In this document: positions 1 through 7,542 of the stretch, one piece after another
Position numbering within the stretch: the first letter of the stretch is position 1
How the letters are laid out: each line of letters opens with the position of its first letter
Assembly (NCBI GenBank): GCA_009839535.1
Contig: VXPN01000551.1
Span: forward strand, 1 to 15,309
Source: Boseongicola sp. SB0662_bin_57
GTDB lineage: Bacteria; Pseudomonadota; Alphaproteobacteria; Rhodobacterales; Rhodobacteraceae
Length of the DNA: 15,309 nucleotides
Reading direction: 5' to 3'
The notes under the pieces: model-generated
Seen by the model: only the letters and a program-made list of their open reading frames with translations
Told to the model about the DNA's origin: nothing
The model's database searches: none
Program-made: the position numbers and the translations under genes

Positions 1-11
1 TCCGACGCCTC

Positions 12-33
12 GCAACACTACATCAGGTGTTGC
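12..33. repeat. 7-bp inverted repeat upstream of the LysR gene
   Basis: GCAACAC (12-18) and GTGTTGC (27-33) form a perfect inverted repeat around an 8-base loop, about 60 bp before the LysR start. LysR regulators bind interrupted dyads of this kind, so an autoregulatory or divergent-promoter operator is possible. It could equally be the end of a terminator for a gene outside the window. No T-run follows on either side. The role is inference. Confidence 0.35.
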
Positions 34-91
34 ACTTCAGAGTGGAACGGGGGTCAGAAAATCGAAGCCGGTTATAGAAATCTGCATACCC

Positions 92-1003
92 ATGGATCCG
101 CGCCTCCTGACCCAGCTTGCCGTCGCCATCGATCTTGGCTCGATCAACCGGGCCGCAAAGCGGCTCAATGTCACGCAGCCGACGCTCAGCCGCAACATGA
201 AGATCATCGAAGACCGTGTCGGGGCACCCGTCCTGATCCGCGAAAGCCACGGCGTCATCGCCACGGACGTCGGTGAACGACTGGCAGAACGAGGTCGGAC
301 GATATTGGCGGAAGCCGATGCCGCGGATGACGCCCTTCGGCGGTGGCGAGAGGGGATCACTTCGGAGTTGCGCCTTGGGGTTGGCCCCTTTCTGGCAGCG
401 ACGATCATCCCCGGCCTTGTCGAGAAATCGCTCCGTGACACATGGCCCTATGCGCTGCTCGTTCTCAGCGCTTCAGCCGCCCCCTTGATCAGGCGCCTGA
501 TAGACAACCGGCTGGATGTCGTTCTCGCACCGTCACAGTTGCGACTTCACGAGGGGAGCCTGACCCAGAAAGTGGTCTTCCCGGACCGGGTGGTGATTGT
601 CGCAGGCGCCCGGTCGGAACTTGCTCGAAAGGGAGTGGCCGCGACAAAGGAACGACTCGAAAGGGCGCGATGGGTGATCGCCGGCGCGCGCGCCGGGATC
701 CACGGAACGGAGTCCGAGATCTTCCGTTTCCTCGGGATTGAACCCAAGAGGCAGAACACTTCAATTACCGGCGACCCAATGATCCCGCTGCACTTGCTGA
801 GAACGACTGATGCCTTGGTCGCATTGCCGGAAAGACTCATCGGAATGCTTGGCGATCTCGGCGGCGCGCGGATTGTCCGGTCGGACTTTCCCGAGATCCG
901 CAGAGACATCGCGCTTTGGGTCCGCAAGCAGGAGCAGCATCGCATCGAGATCCTGCATTTCGCGGAGCGGCTTGAGGAACATCTGAAGGGTTTCGAGAGG
1001 TGA
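92..1003 (+). CDS. LysR-family transcriptional regulator
   Basis: A 303-residue DNA-binding regulator of usual LysR length. The N-terminal winged helix-turn-helix covers about residues 1-60; its recognition segment reads AAKRLNVTQPTLSRNMKIIE, followed by the usual ESHGVIATDVGE wing and linker helix. Residues about 90-295 fit the periplasmic-binding-protein-like effector domain. The ATG at 92 is the first Met that gives a complete HTH; no strong ribosome binding site precedes it. No catabolic gene lies divergent to it inside the window and about 270 bp without a recognised gene follow it, so its target is probably upstream of position 1 or elsewhere. The nearby operon has its own GntR regulator, so a role for this gene there is only possible. 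The family call is firm; effector and target are unknown. Confidence 0.9.
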   Translation: MDPRLLTQLAVAIDLGSINRAAKRLNVTQPTLSRNMKIIEDRVGAPVLIRESHGVIATDVGERLAERGRTILAEADAADDALRRWREGITSELRLGVGPFLAATIIPGLVEKSLRDTWPYALLVLSASAAPLIRRLIDNRLDVVLAPSQLRLHEGSLTQKVVFPDRVVIVAGARSELARKGVAATKERLERARWVIAGARAGIHGTESEIFRFLGIEPKRQNTSITGDPMIPLHLLRTTDALVALPERLIGMLGDLGGARIVRSDFPEIRRDIALWVRKQEQHRIEILHFAERLEEHLKGFER

Positions 1004-1272
1004 CAGGCCTGCGTCCAACCGAAGTCCCGCGCGGCGCCCTTCGTCGATGCATTGGACGTCGCCGCTTGTGCTGGCGCCCCACTGCCGTTTGCCACGTTTG
1101 CCACCAGCGAATCCGCCGCCTGCGTGCCTGACGATGACAGAGATTCGACTTCCCGCCGCCATACCGGACAGAGTTTCCAAGTTCGGCAGCGAAGCTGGGG
1201 ACTTCTCAGCATCTGGAGTGCCTGCCTGTTCGATGGCGTTCGACCGCTGCCGCGTCCATCAGCGCAACGGCT
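1004..1272. other. Spacer without a recognisable gene
   Basis: No frame on either strand shows a start with a ribosome binding site or a family motif. It lies between the end of the LysR gene and the remaining part of a decayed short-chain dehydrogenase. It could hold the eroded C-terminus of that dehydrogenase, but I could not find the expected PG or GG motifs of the family tail in any minus-strand frame. No convincing terminator was seen. Confidence 0.4.
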
Positions 1273-1727
1273 TCATTCCGGCGAGCCTTTTTCGAGCGCT
1301 GCCGGGACCTTGGTCAATTGCGCCACGCCAGCTTTCGACGCCGTGCAGACCGGCACAAGTGATCCTCCTGAGGCGCTCAGAATCGAGGCGGTGTCGGCAA
1401 TGGCGCCCGAACTGTCAGCAGCCACCTCGCATGCGTCGACGCAACCACTCACGGTGGTGAACAGGGTCACGTCGACCTCTTGCTTGAACGCCGCGATGTC
1501 GCACTCTTCGCAACGGTGAAGCATGCCGGCGCATTTCACAAGCCCGTCAAGGCGATCAAGCCCCTGAAATGGCAACCGAAACGCCGTCCGTCACGTCAAC
1601 GTGGCTGACCCTGGTGGCTCGTGCGTGAAGCCGAGGACGCAGTCACCGACCATCCGGAGCTCGTCGGCGCCGGGGAGACACCGGCACCATTCCCTCGAGT
1701 GCAACCCGTCACAACTGCAGTCGTCAT
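1273..1727 (-). pseudogene. Frameshifted, truncated short-chain dehydrogenase (SDR) remnant
   Basis: Three minus-strand frames together spell an SDR. It starts at ATG 1727 behind a good AAGGAG (1733-1738) with MTTAVVTGCTRGNGAGV, the TGxxxGxG nucleotide-binding motif with its Ile changed to Asn. This frame stops at 1596. A second frame around 1555-1610 carries VDVTDGVSVA, the usual acidic-residue strand. A third frame (about 1555 down to 1273) carries LDGLVKCAG (NAG-type motif), TASILS (catalytic Ser) and LVPVCTASKAGVAQLTK. In that last motif the catalytic Tyr of YxxxK is Cys: codon TGC at 1345-1347, one base from TAC. The Rossmann tail (PG motif, C-terminal GG) is missing. It sits 186 bp downstream of the aldolase-like gene, on the same strand, so it was probably once the last gene of the operon. 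At least two frameshifts plus the lost Tyr make function very unlikely. Confidence 0.75.
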
Positions 1728-1913
1728 GCAATCTCCTTCGAACTTCTCCAGAACGCCCGTTATGCGACGGGTACGATGCCCGACATCATTCATGGTGCCG
1801 CTTGTGACAAAGGGTTGCACTGCGGAAAAACGCGTCCGGACCCTTGACCGCACCACCGACCGGAAAGGCGCGGAGCGACGAAATCCTCCCCGACGACGTC
1901 AATCAAGGCGGAT

Positions 1914-2585
1914 TCAGATACGCCCGAATTCGTTCAGCAGGTCCTCGACCGTCTTGCCCTTTGCCACCCATTTGCGGGTTTCCTCCTCTCGGTCTGCCTG
2001 CTCTCGAGCGAGTTGAACGGTTTCCTCTGCCTTTTCGAGCGGGATCACCGCGACGCCCATCAAGTCCGCAACGATGAAGTCGCCCGGATTGACCACGACG
2101 CCGCCACACTGAATTGGCACGTTGATCGAAAGCTCCTCCTTTCGACCAGAGAACATCGTGTGCGTGCCGCGGGGCGTGATCGTGCGCGTCCAGATAGGCC
2201 AGCCAATGTCTTCCAGCTCGTCGGTGTCCCGGCCCGCTCCGTCAACGATCATGCCGCGGATACCGCGGTTCTTGGCCAGCCCGCCCATGAGGCCACCGCA
2301 TACGGACGTGTTCGGGTCGCCGCCGGCGTCGACAACGATGACGTCACCAGCCTGACCCATTTCGAGCGCCTTCAGCGGGTCAACCAGGTCGCCCTTTGAG
2401 AGCTGCACCGTGATGGCCTGACCGGTGATCTTTGCACGAAACGCGGGCTTGATGCCGCAGTCCATTACACCGGTTCGATACTGCACATCTGCAAACACCG
2501 CAGTCGCCGAATAGCACTGCACCACTTTGTCGAACATCTCGAGCAAGTCGGATCTCCGCTCGAACTCATTGAATACCTTCAGCAT
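1914..2585 (-). CDS. RraA-like / 4-hydroxy-4-methyl-2-oxoglutarate (HMG) aldolase-family protein
   Basis: A 223-residue protein of the RraA/HMG aldolase fold. The diagnostic signature G-x20-R-D-x2-E is present exactly: Gly98, Arg119, Asp120, Glu123 (motif GAGRDTDE), preceded by GDVIVVDAGGD and CGGLMGGLAKNRG. Family members are divalent-metal class II aldolases that cleave 4-hydroxy-2-oxo acids to pyruvate plus an oxo acid and often decarboxylate oxaloacetate; others are RNase E inhibitors without enzymatic role. The catalytic signature and the catabolic operon favour an aldolase here. ATG 2585 is preceded by GGAG at good spacing, 12 bp after the dehydrogenase stop. As the last intact gene of the operon it is a natural final cleavage step, but its substrate is inference. 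The length is normal for the family. Confidence 0.87.
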   Translation of the reverse strand: MLKVFNEFERRSDLLEMFDKVVQCYSATAVFADVQYRTGVMDCGIKPAFRAKITGQAITVQLSKGDLVDPLKALEMGQAGDVIVVDAGGDPNTSVCGGLMGGLAKNRGIRGMIVDGAGRDTDELEDIGWPIWTRTITPRGTHTMFSGRKEELSINVPIQCGGVVVNPGDFIVADLMGVAVIPLEKAEETVQLAREQADREEETRKWVAKGKTVEDLLNEFGRI

Positions 2586-2597
2586 TTCCGTTCTCCA

Positions 2598-3629
2598 TCA
2601 ATGGGTTGTCTCAGCCAGCGCGTCTGCGTTGACAGGAAAGTCGGGTCGTTGTCCCGTAAGCACCTTGGCCACCTGCGTCGCCGCGGTAACCCGCGCTGCC
2701 CGAATGGACTCTTCCGAGTAGTAGGCGACGTGCGGTGTCACGATCACATTTGGCAGGGTGAAGATCGGGTTGTCGTGGGGCGACCAGTTCGCGCACTTGG
2801 CCGGCTCTTCCTCCGGGTCATCCAGACCGGCAGCCGCCAGGCTTCCCTCGGTCAAGGCACGGTAGAGCGCCTTGTTGTCCACGGTCGGACCCCGTCCGGT
2901 GTTCACAAGTATCGCGCCCTCCTTCATTGCGGCAAACTCGGGGTCGGAAAGAAAGTGCCGCGTGTCCGGCGTCATGGGCGCTTGCATCAGGATGTAGTGC
3001 GACTGCGCCAGAAGCTCAGGCTTGGAGACGAGCTTGACACCGTGCAGTTTCGCCACGTTCTCCGCCAAGTAAGGATCGTACGCGATCACGTTGACGCCGA
3101 AGGCCTTTGCCCTTTTCGCGATGGCCTGGCCAATCCTTCCCAAGGAAACGACACCCATTGTCCGTCCGCGAAGCCGGCAAACCGGCTGACCGCTCTGCCA
3201 GCTCCAGACGCCGGCATGTGTCGCCCGGTCGTAGTCGGGAAGTTTGCGCGCCAGCGCCAGCCAGAGCGATATGGCATGATCCGCCACCTCCTCGGTGCAG
3301 TAGTCCTGGACATTGGTGACGAGGATTCCCCGATCCGAAGCGGCCGCAACGTCAACGATGTCTACGCCCACGCCGTATCGCGCGATGACCTCGCATTTCT
3401 TCATGCGCGCTATCACGGCTTCCCCGATGCGGGCATACTGGTTCATCATCGCGGCACAGTCCCGCGACACGTCGAAGAGATCCTCTTCGCTCTTGGCTTG
3501 AAGTGCGACAACCTCGGCACCCGCGGATTCGAGGATCTCGCTTTCGACCCTGACGTCGCCGTAGTCGTAGTCCGTGATCACGACCTTCGGCCTGTCAGTT
3601 CGAGCCTTGAAGGAGGAACATTCAGACAT
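2598..3629 (-). CDS. D-2-hydroxyacid dehydrogenase (CtBP-like, NAD(P)-dependent)
   Basis: A 343-residue cytosolic oxidoreductase that interconverts a 2-hydroxy acid and a 2-oxo acid. The catalytic triad of the family is visible: Arg246 in NTGRG, Glu275 in DDPEEEP and His300 in TPHVAYYSEES. The inserted Rossmann domain (about residues 105-300) starts MGVVSLGRIGQAIAKRA; the first Gly of the usual GxGxxG is Ser162. Asp185 after strand beta-2 favours NAD. The start is taken as ATG 3629; a GTG two codons upstream (3635) is also in frame. The gene overlaps the end of the VOC gene by 8 bp and has no clear ribosome binding site, so translational coupling is likely. Possible roles are reduction of glyoxylate or hydroxypyruvate-like products, or oxidation of a sugar acid. 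Family call is firm, substrate unknown. Confidence 0.91.
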   Translation of the reverse strand: MSECSSFKARTDRPKVVITDYDYGDVRVESEILESAGAEVVALQAKSEEDLFDVSRDCAAMMNQYARIGEAVIARMKKCEVIARYGVGVDIVDVAAASDRGILVTNVQDYCTEEVADHAISLWLALARKLPDYDRATHAGVWSWQSGQPVCRLRGRTMGVVSLGRIGQAIAKRAKAFGVNVIAYDPYLAENVAKLHGVKLVSKPELLAQSHYILMQAPMTPDTRHFLSDPEFAAMKEGAILVNTGRGPTVDNKALYRALTEGSLAAAGLDDPEEEPAKCANWSPHDNPIFTLPNVIVTPHVAYYSEESIRAARVTAATQVAKVLTGQRPDFPVNADALAETTH

Positions 3630-4116
3630 AGGCACCAGCCGAGTAGGTCAACTCGTAGGAATGGCTGTACAGCTCGAATATGTTGCCGAAAGGGTCCTCC
3701 ATGTAGACCATCCTGTAAGGCTTTTCGCCAGGGTAGTATTCGCGGACCTGCTCCATCCGTTGCCGTCCGCCGAGCTCTTCGATTATCTTGACCCTTGCCT
3801 CGACGTCTTCGTCCTGGACGCAGAAATGGAACAGCCCGCGACGCCAGTACTCAAATGGACGCTCTTCGTCGACGGTATTGGGGAATTCGAACAGCTCGAT
3901 GCCAACGCCGTCTCCCAGCGAAAGATGCGCAATCCGGAAGGATCCCCAGCCTGCGCCGAAGACGTCATCGCACATCTGTCCGATAGCGCTGTCGTCGTGC
4001 CTGATCTCGGTCGGTCCCATGATGACGTAAAGGCCAAAGGCCTTGGAGTAGAACTCGACGGCCTTCTCCAGGTCGGGAACGGTGATGCCGATGTGGGAAA
4101 AGGTAAGCGCAACCAT
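3622..4116 (-). CDS. VOC-superfamily (glyoxalase/epimerase/dioxygenase fold) metalloprotein
   Basis: A 164-residue protein with two paired beta-alpha-beta-beta-beta modules. The four expected metal-ligand positions are present: His8 (FSHIGITVPDLEKAV), Glu74 (GIELFEF), His97 (GLFHFCVQD) and Glu148 (DPFGNIFELYSHSYE). This H-E-H-E set is typical of glyoxalase I and methylmalonyl-CoA epimerase types, rather than the H-H-E of extradiol dioxygenases. ATG 4116 has AGGAG upstream. It lies 22 bp after the SDR gene and overlaps the next gene. VOC proteins are unusual in sugar operons; an epimerase, isomerase or lyase acting on a keto-sugar acid, or detoxification of a reactive 2-oxoaldehyde, are both open. 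No signal peptide. The exact reaction cannot be read from sequence. Confidence 0.9.
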   Translation of the reverse strand: MVALTFSHIGITVPDLEKAVEFYSKAFGLYVIMGPTEIRHDDSAIGQMCDDVFGAGWGSFRIAHLSLGDGVGIELFEFPNTVDEERPFEYWRRGLFHFCVQDEDVEARVKIIEELGGRQRMEQVREYYPGEKPYRMVYMEDPFGNIFELYSHSYELTYSAGAYV

Positions 4117-4138
4117 GGTATGCTCCTGTGCTTGTGTC

Positions 4139-4927
4139 TCAGAGAATGCTTCTTACGATTCCGCCTTCGACGCGGTGCGCAGCGCCGTTTGAGGCGGAAT
4201 TTGCGGAAATCGTGACGATCATGCGCGCCACCTCATCCGGTTGAACAAAACGTTGAATGAGAGACGTTGGCTCGTCTTCCATGAAGAAATCCTCGACGAT
4301 CATGTCGAGAGACTTGCCCCTTTGGGCCGCAAGGCCATCGAAGTACGCCTTGACACCCTCGGTCCATGTCGGTCCCGGCAAGACGGAATTGACCCGGACA
4401 CCCGTTCCCTTGGTCAACTCCGCCATCCCGCGCGTGAGACCAAGCATCGCGGTCTTGGTCACCGAATAATGGACCATTTGCGGCAGCGGCTTCACACCGG
4501 CTTCGCTTGCCATGTTTATGATTGATCCGGTCCCGCGCTTCAGCATGGCGGGAAGGAAGACGCGGCTCATCCGAACGGCGGACAGCACGTTGATGTCGAA
4601 GTACCGCATCCATTCGCCGTCGGTCAGGTCCTCGAAGGGCCTGGCCGAGAAGATCCCGACGTTGTTCACCAGGATGTCGAGATCGCCCTGCTCCTGAACG
4701 AATGCGCATAAGGCGTCTGCATCGACACCTTCCGTCAAGTCGCCAGCCATCCCGGTCACCTCGCCGAGCGAAGCGAGATCCTGGATGCAGGCCGACACTT
4801 CGCTCTCCGTCAGCCCGTGGACCACGACCTTGGCGCCTTCCCCAAGGTAGATCTTTGCGGTCTGCTTGCCGATTCCGGACCCTGAACCTGTGACGAGAAC
4901 CAGCTTGTCCTTTAGGTCAAGATCCAT
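4139..4927 (-). CDS. Short-chain dehydrogenase/reductase (classical SDR)
   Basis: A 262-residue classical SDR. Visible are the nucleotide-binding TGSGSGIG (13-20), NNVG (88-91), Asn113 in FDINV, Ser141 in INMASEAG, and the Tyr154-x3-Lys158 pair in HYSVTK, followed by NSVLPGPTWTEGV and a C-terminal VEGGIVRSI. All catalytic residues (Asn, Ser, Tyr, Lys) are intact, unlike the decayed SDR at the operon end. An upstream in-frame Met at 4993 would add 22 residues lying inside the permease gene; ATG 4927, one base after the permease stop and behind a G-rich stretch, gives the standard N-terminus. The likely role is NAD(P)-dependent oxidation of the imported sugar, or of a derived hydroxyl, to a ketone or lactone that the operon's lactonase would hydrolyse. 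That link is inference from context. Confidence 0.93.
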   Translation of the reverse strand: MDLDLKDKLVLVTGSGSGIGKQTAKIYLGEGAKVVVHGLTESEVSACIQDLASLGEVTGMAGDLTEGVDADALCAFVQEQGDLDILVNNVGIFSARPFEDLTDGEWMRYFDINVLSAVRMSRVFLPAMLKRGTGSIINMASEAGVKPLPQMVHYSVTKTAMLGLTRGMAELTKGTGVRVNSVLPGPTWTEGVKAYFDGLAAQRGKSLDMIVEDFFMEDEPTSLIQRFVQPDEVARMIVTISANSASNGAAHRVEGGIVRSIL

Positions 4928-4928
4928 G

Positions 4929-5930
4929 TCACCCCGCTTTCTTCCCTGCAGCCGCTTCGGCATCTGGCTTTCTTCCGGAGACACGAGCCACAAGGGCTGA
5001 AATCTCGGTGCGCCACATGTCGATGCCGACGGCCAGAAGGATGATCAGGCCGAGCACGATGTTCTGGACCGACGACGGTGCTGCGTTCAGGTTGAGACCA
5101 TTCTGGACAATCACGATCGTCATGGCCCCCATGAGCGTTGCGAGTATGTTCCCACGGCCTCCTGCAAGGCTCGCGCCGCCGACCACGGCCGCGGCGATGG
5201 CCTGCAGTTCCAGGGTCTGGCCATAGTTGGGAGAACCCGAGTTCAGGCGGGCAGACATCAGGACCGCTCCCACCGCTGTCATGAACCCGGCAATGACGAA
5301 AGTGATCGCCTGCACTTTCCTTACGTTGATGCCAGTCAGGACCGCAGCGGCGGGATTGCCGCCAACCGCATAGATCTCGCGTCCGAGCTTGGAGAAGTTC
5401 ATCGTGAATGCCGCCAGTCCGTAGAAGAACACCAGGTAGAAGAAGGGCAGCGGGATCCCGACAAACTTGCCGTAGAAGAGCGGCTCAAGCGCTGGATCGA
5501 GAGAGAAGATCGGGGAGCCGTTGTTGAACGTCAGGGCCAAGCCTCGGAATGCGATGAGGGCGGCCAAGGTCGTGATGAACGATGGTATGCGCCCATACGC
5601 CGTTATCACCCCGATAAGCAGTCCCAGCAATGCGCCGGCAACCAGAATGAGCGGGACGGCCAGGACGAGCGGGACGCCCACGAACTTGAGCATGAGGGCA
5701 AAGATCATGGTCAGCAGCGCAACCATGGATCCTGAACTGAGGTCGATCCCGGCCGCGAAGATGACAATGGTCGATCCGATCGCAATGAGCGCGACGATAC
5801 TGACCTGCAGCGAAAGATTGGACAGATTGCCGGGGTTCAGGAACCGTTCGGTTGTCAGCGCCACGACAAGAGAAACGATGACCAATGCGGCAAACGGGCC
5901 GATGAGCTGGGCATCAAATATACGCTTCAT
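4929..5930 (-). CDS. Ribose-type ABC transporter permease (RbsC family)
   Basis: A 333-residue inner-membrane protein with eight to ten hydrophobic segments from residue 8 onward. Family landmarks are FAAGIDLSSGSMVAL near residue 60, GREIYAVGGNPAAA near 190, and VVGGASLAGGRG near 250. It forms the membrane channel of a carbohydrate importer (CUT2 class), normally as a homodimer with a double-domain ATPase. ATG 5930 overlaps the ATPase stop in an ATGA arrangement, indicating translational coupling, and the SDR start follows its stop by one base. The C-terminus is charged and Ala/Lys-rich (KPDAEAAAGKKAG). Family call is very firm; the sugar is not determined. Confidence 0.96.
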   Translation of the reverse strand: MKRIFDAQLIGPFAALVIVSLVVALTTERFLNPGNLSNLSLQVSIVALIAIGSTIVIFAAGIDLSSGSMVALLTMIFALMLKFVGVPLVLAVPLILVAGALLGLLIGVITAYGRIPSFITTLAALIAFRGLALTFNNGSPIFSLDPALEPLFYGKFVGIPLPFFYLVFFYGLAAFTMNFSKLGREIYAVGGNPAAAVLTGINVRKVQAITFVIAGFMTAVGAVLMSARLNSGSPNYGQTLELQAIAAAVVGGASLAGGRGNILATLMGAMTIVIVQNGLNLNAAPSSVQNIVLGLIILLAVGIDMWRTEISALVARVSGRKPDAEAAAGKKAG

Positions 5931-7453
5931 GCGAGCGCCTCCCCTTCTTCACGATTCCGGCCGGTGCTGGCCGAGGCCCTCACAAGATCGTCGTGGTCAA
6001 GTTCCGCTGCGTTTGCGATGCGCCTGATCGTCCCGTGCTGCACAACCGCGATGCGGTCGCTCATGGCGAGCAGCTCGTCATGGTCCGAACTGATCAGGAT
6101 GATGGACCTGCCGTCGCGAGTCAGTTCGTTGATCAGGTTGTACACTGCAATCTTGGCACCGATATCGATGCCCTGAGTGGGCTCGTCCAGGATGAGAATC
6201 CCGGCGTTCGAAAAGAGCCATCGGGCAATGACGATCTTTTGCTGGTTTCCTCCGGAGAGGAAATTGACCGTCTTCTCCTCCGCTTGCGCGGAAATCTCGA
6301 GATCGTCGATGAGACTCTGCGTCGCCCGCTCCTCTCTCTTGAGATCAAGAAGCCCGAGACGTGCCAGTTTGCCAAGCGATGCAGCCGTGATGTTTCCACT
6401 TGCGCGAAAATTGAAGAAGAGGCCGTCGAACTTCCTGTTTTCCGGAACCAGGGCGAGGCCGGCGCGGATGGCGTCCATCTCGCCTCGAAAGGCCACGGGC
6501 CTGCCATTCAGGACAACTCTGCCGGCAGTCAGATCGTCCGTGCCGAAGAGCGCGCGAGCGATCTCCGTGCGACCGCTCCCGAGAACGCCGCCAAGACCAA
6601 GCACCTCACCGCGGCGAAGCTCGAAAGACACATTGTTGACGCCAGCATTTGTCGCGATGCCGCGTGCCTCCAGAACGACCTCGTCCTCCGCGTTGCGCTC
6701 CTTCGGATAATGTTCGCCGATGTCCTCACCGACCATCGCGGTCACGATCTCGCGGACGTTGATCTCGGTCTCGCCACTGGCGCGGACCACCCGGCCGTTC
6801 CGAAGGATGGTGACCTCGTCGACGATCCGCTCCACCTCGTCGAGACGATGAGATACGTAAAGTATTCCGGTGCCCTTATCGCGCATAGTTCGCAGCAATT
6901 GGTGCAGCCGCTCGATTTCGCCCTCGCCGAGTGCCGCCGTCGGTTCGTCAAGCACGATCATGCTTGCGCGCATCGCGACGGCCTTTGCAATCTCCACAAG
7001 CTGTTGCTCGCCTACCGAGAGCTGTCCGGTTATTGCCTCGGTTGAAATGTCGACTTCCATTTCAGCGAGCACGGCGGCGGCGTCCGAGTGAACCCTTTTC
7101 CAATCGACGACGCCAAGCGAAGACCGGGGCATGTTGCCCAGAAATATGTTCTCGCCGACCGACAGTGTTGGAACAATGGAGAATTCCTGAAACACTGTGG
7201 CTATGCCCATGGCGCGCGCAACCTGCGGATCGGAGATCTGTACGGGCCGACCGTCTTTCAGGATCTGGCCGCTGTCGGGCTGCTTGACGCCCGAGAGGGT
7301 CTTGATCATCGTCGACTTGCCACACCCATTCTCGCCAAGAAGACCGTGAATGGACCGGGCCAGCAGCTTGATGCACACACTGTCATTCGCCAGCACGCCC
7401 GGGTAGGCATTGCTGATGTCGACAAATTCCCAGAGGGGTGCGGACGCGTTCAT
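5927..7453 (-). CDS. Sugar ABC transporter ATP-binding protein, two NBDs (RbsA family)
   Basis: A 508-residue tandem-domain ATPase of the CUT2 class. Domain 1 has Walker A GENGCGKST (40-48), signature LSVGEQ (145-150), Walker B MIVLDEPTAAL and the H-loop His202. Domain 2 has the degenerate P-loop GVLGSGRTE (289-297) in which Lys is Arg, signature LSGGNQQK (399-406) and Walker B ILILDEPTQGID. The degenerate second P-loop is normal for this family, where domain 1 is the competent site. The start is ATG 7453 (MNASAPLWEF); the open frame extends 20 codons upstream into a stable hairpin and is unlikely to be translated. A modest AAGG lies before the start. It powers uptake with the permease and the binding protein. 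Confidence 0.96.
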   Translation of the reverse strand: MNASAPLWEFVDISNAYPGVLANDSVCIKLLARSIHGLLGENGCGKSTMIKTLSGVKQPDSGQILKDGRPVQISDPQVARAMGIATVFQEFSIVPTLSVGENIFLGNMPRSSLGVVDWKRVHSDAAAVLAEMEVDISTEAITGQLSVGEQQLVEIAKAVAMRASMIVLDEPTAALGEGEIERLHQLLRTMRDKGTGILYVSHRLDEVERIVDEVTILRNGRVVRASGETEINVREIVTAMVGEDIGEHYPKERNAEDEVVLEARGIATNAGVNNVSFELRRGEVLGLGGVLGSGRTEIARALFGTDDLTAGRVVLNGRPVAFRGEMDAIRAGLALVPENRKFDGLFFNFRASGNITAASLGKLARLGLLDLKREERATQSLIDDLEISAQAEEKTVNFLSGGNQQKIVIARWLFSNAGILILDEPTQGIDIGAKIAVYNLINELTRDGRSIILISSDHDELLAMSDRIAVVQHGTIRRIANAAELDHDDLVRASASTGRNREEGEALA

Positions 7454-7492
7454 CGTCTTGGCCTTACCGGCTCGCAGCGGGTCGGGACATTG

Positions 7493-7538
7493 CTCCCGCC
7501 CCCGGCAACGCACGGGTGCGCAGCCGGGGAGCGGGGAG
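7493..7538 (-). promoter_or_regulatory. Strong hairpin between binding-protein and ATPase genes
   Basis: CTCCCGCCCCCGGC (7493-7506) pairs with GCCGGGGAGCGGGGAG (7523-7538), with small bulges, and inside it CGCAC (7509-7513) pairs with GTGCG (7516-7520). Together they make one long GC-rich stem. It lies 4 bp after the binding-protein stop and 39 bp before the ATPase start. No T-run follows on the transcript, so it is not a classic terminator. Hairpins in this position in other binding-protein operons protect the upstream mRNA from 3' decay or attenuate transcription, giving excess binding protein over ATPase and permease. That role is inferred by analogy. Confidence 0.6.
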
Positions 7539-7542
7539 GAGC

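Noticed and set aside
1596..1856. Separate small gene from the longer frame opening at 1856
   Set aside because: Only the part from Met 1727 carries the SDR nucleotide-binding motif and a ribosome binding site; the upstream extension has no recognisable content.
2601..3791. 396-codon plus-strand open frame
   Set aside because: It is antisense to the hydroxyacid dehydrogenase and VOC genes, which have full catalytic motifs; its own translation has no family pattern and is Arg/His/Pro-rich.
4928..4993. Longer SDR N-terminus starting at 4993
   Set aside because: It lies inside the permease coding region, and the standard SDR N-terminus begins at 4927 directly after the permease stop.
5993..7045. 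350-codon plus-strand open frame
   Set aside because: Antisense to the ATPase gene with its clear Walker and signature motifs; no independent start signal.
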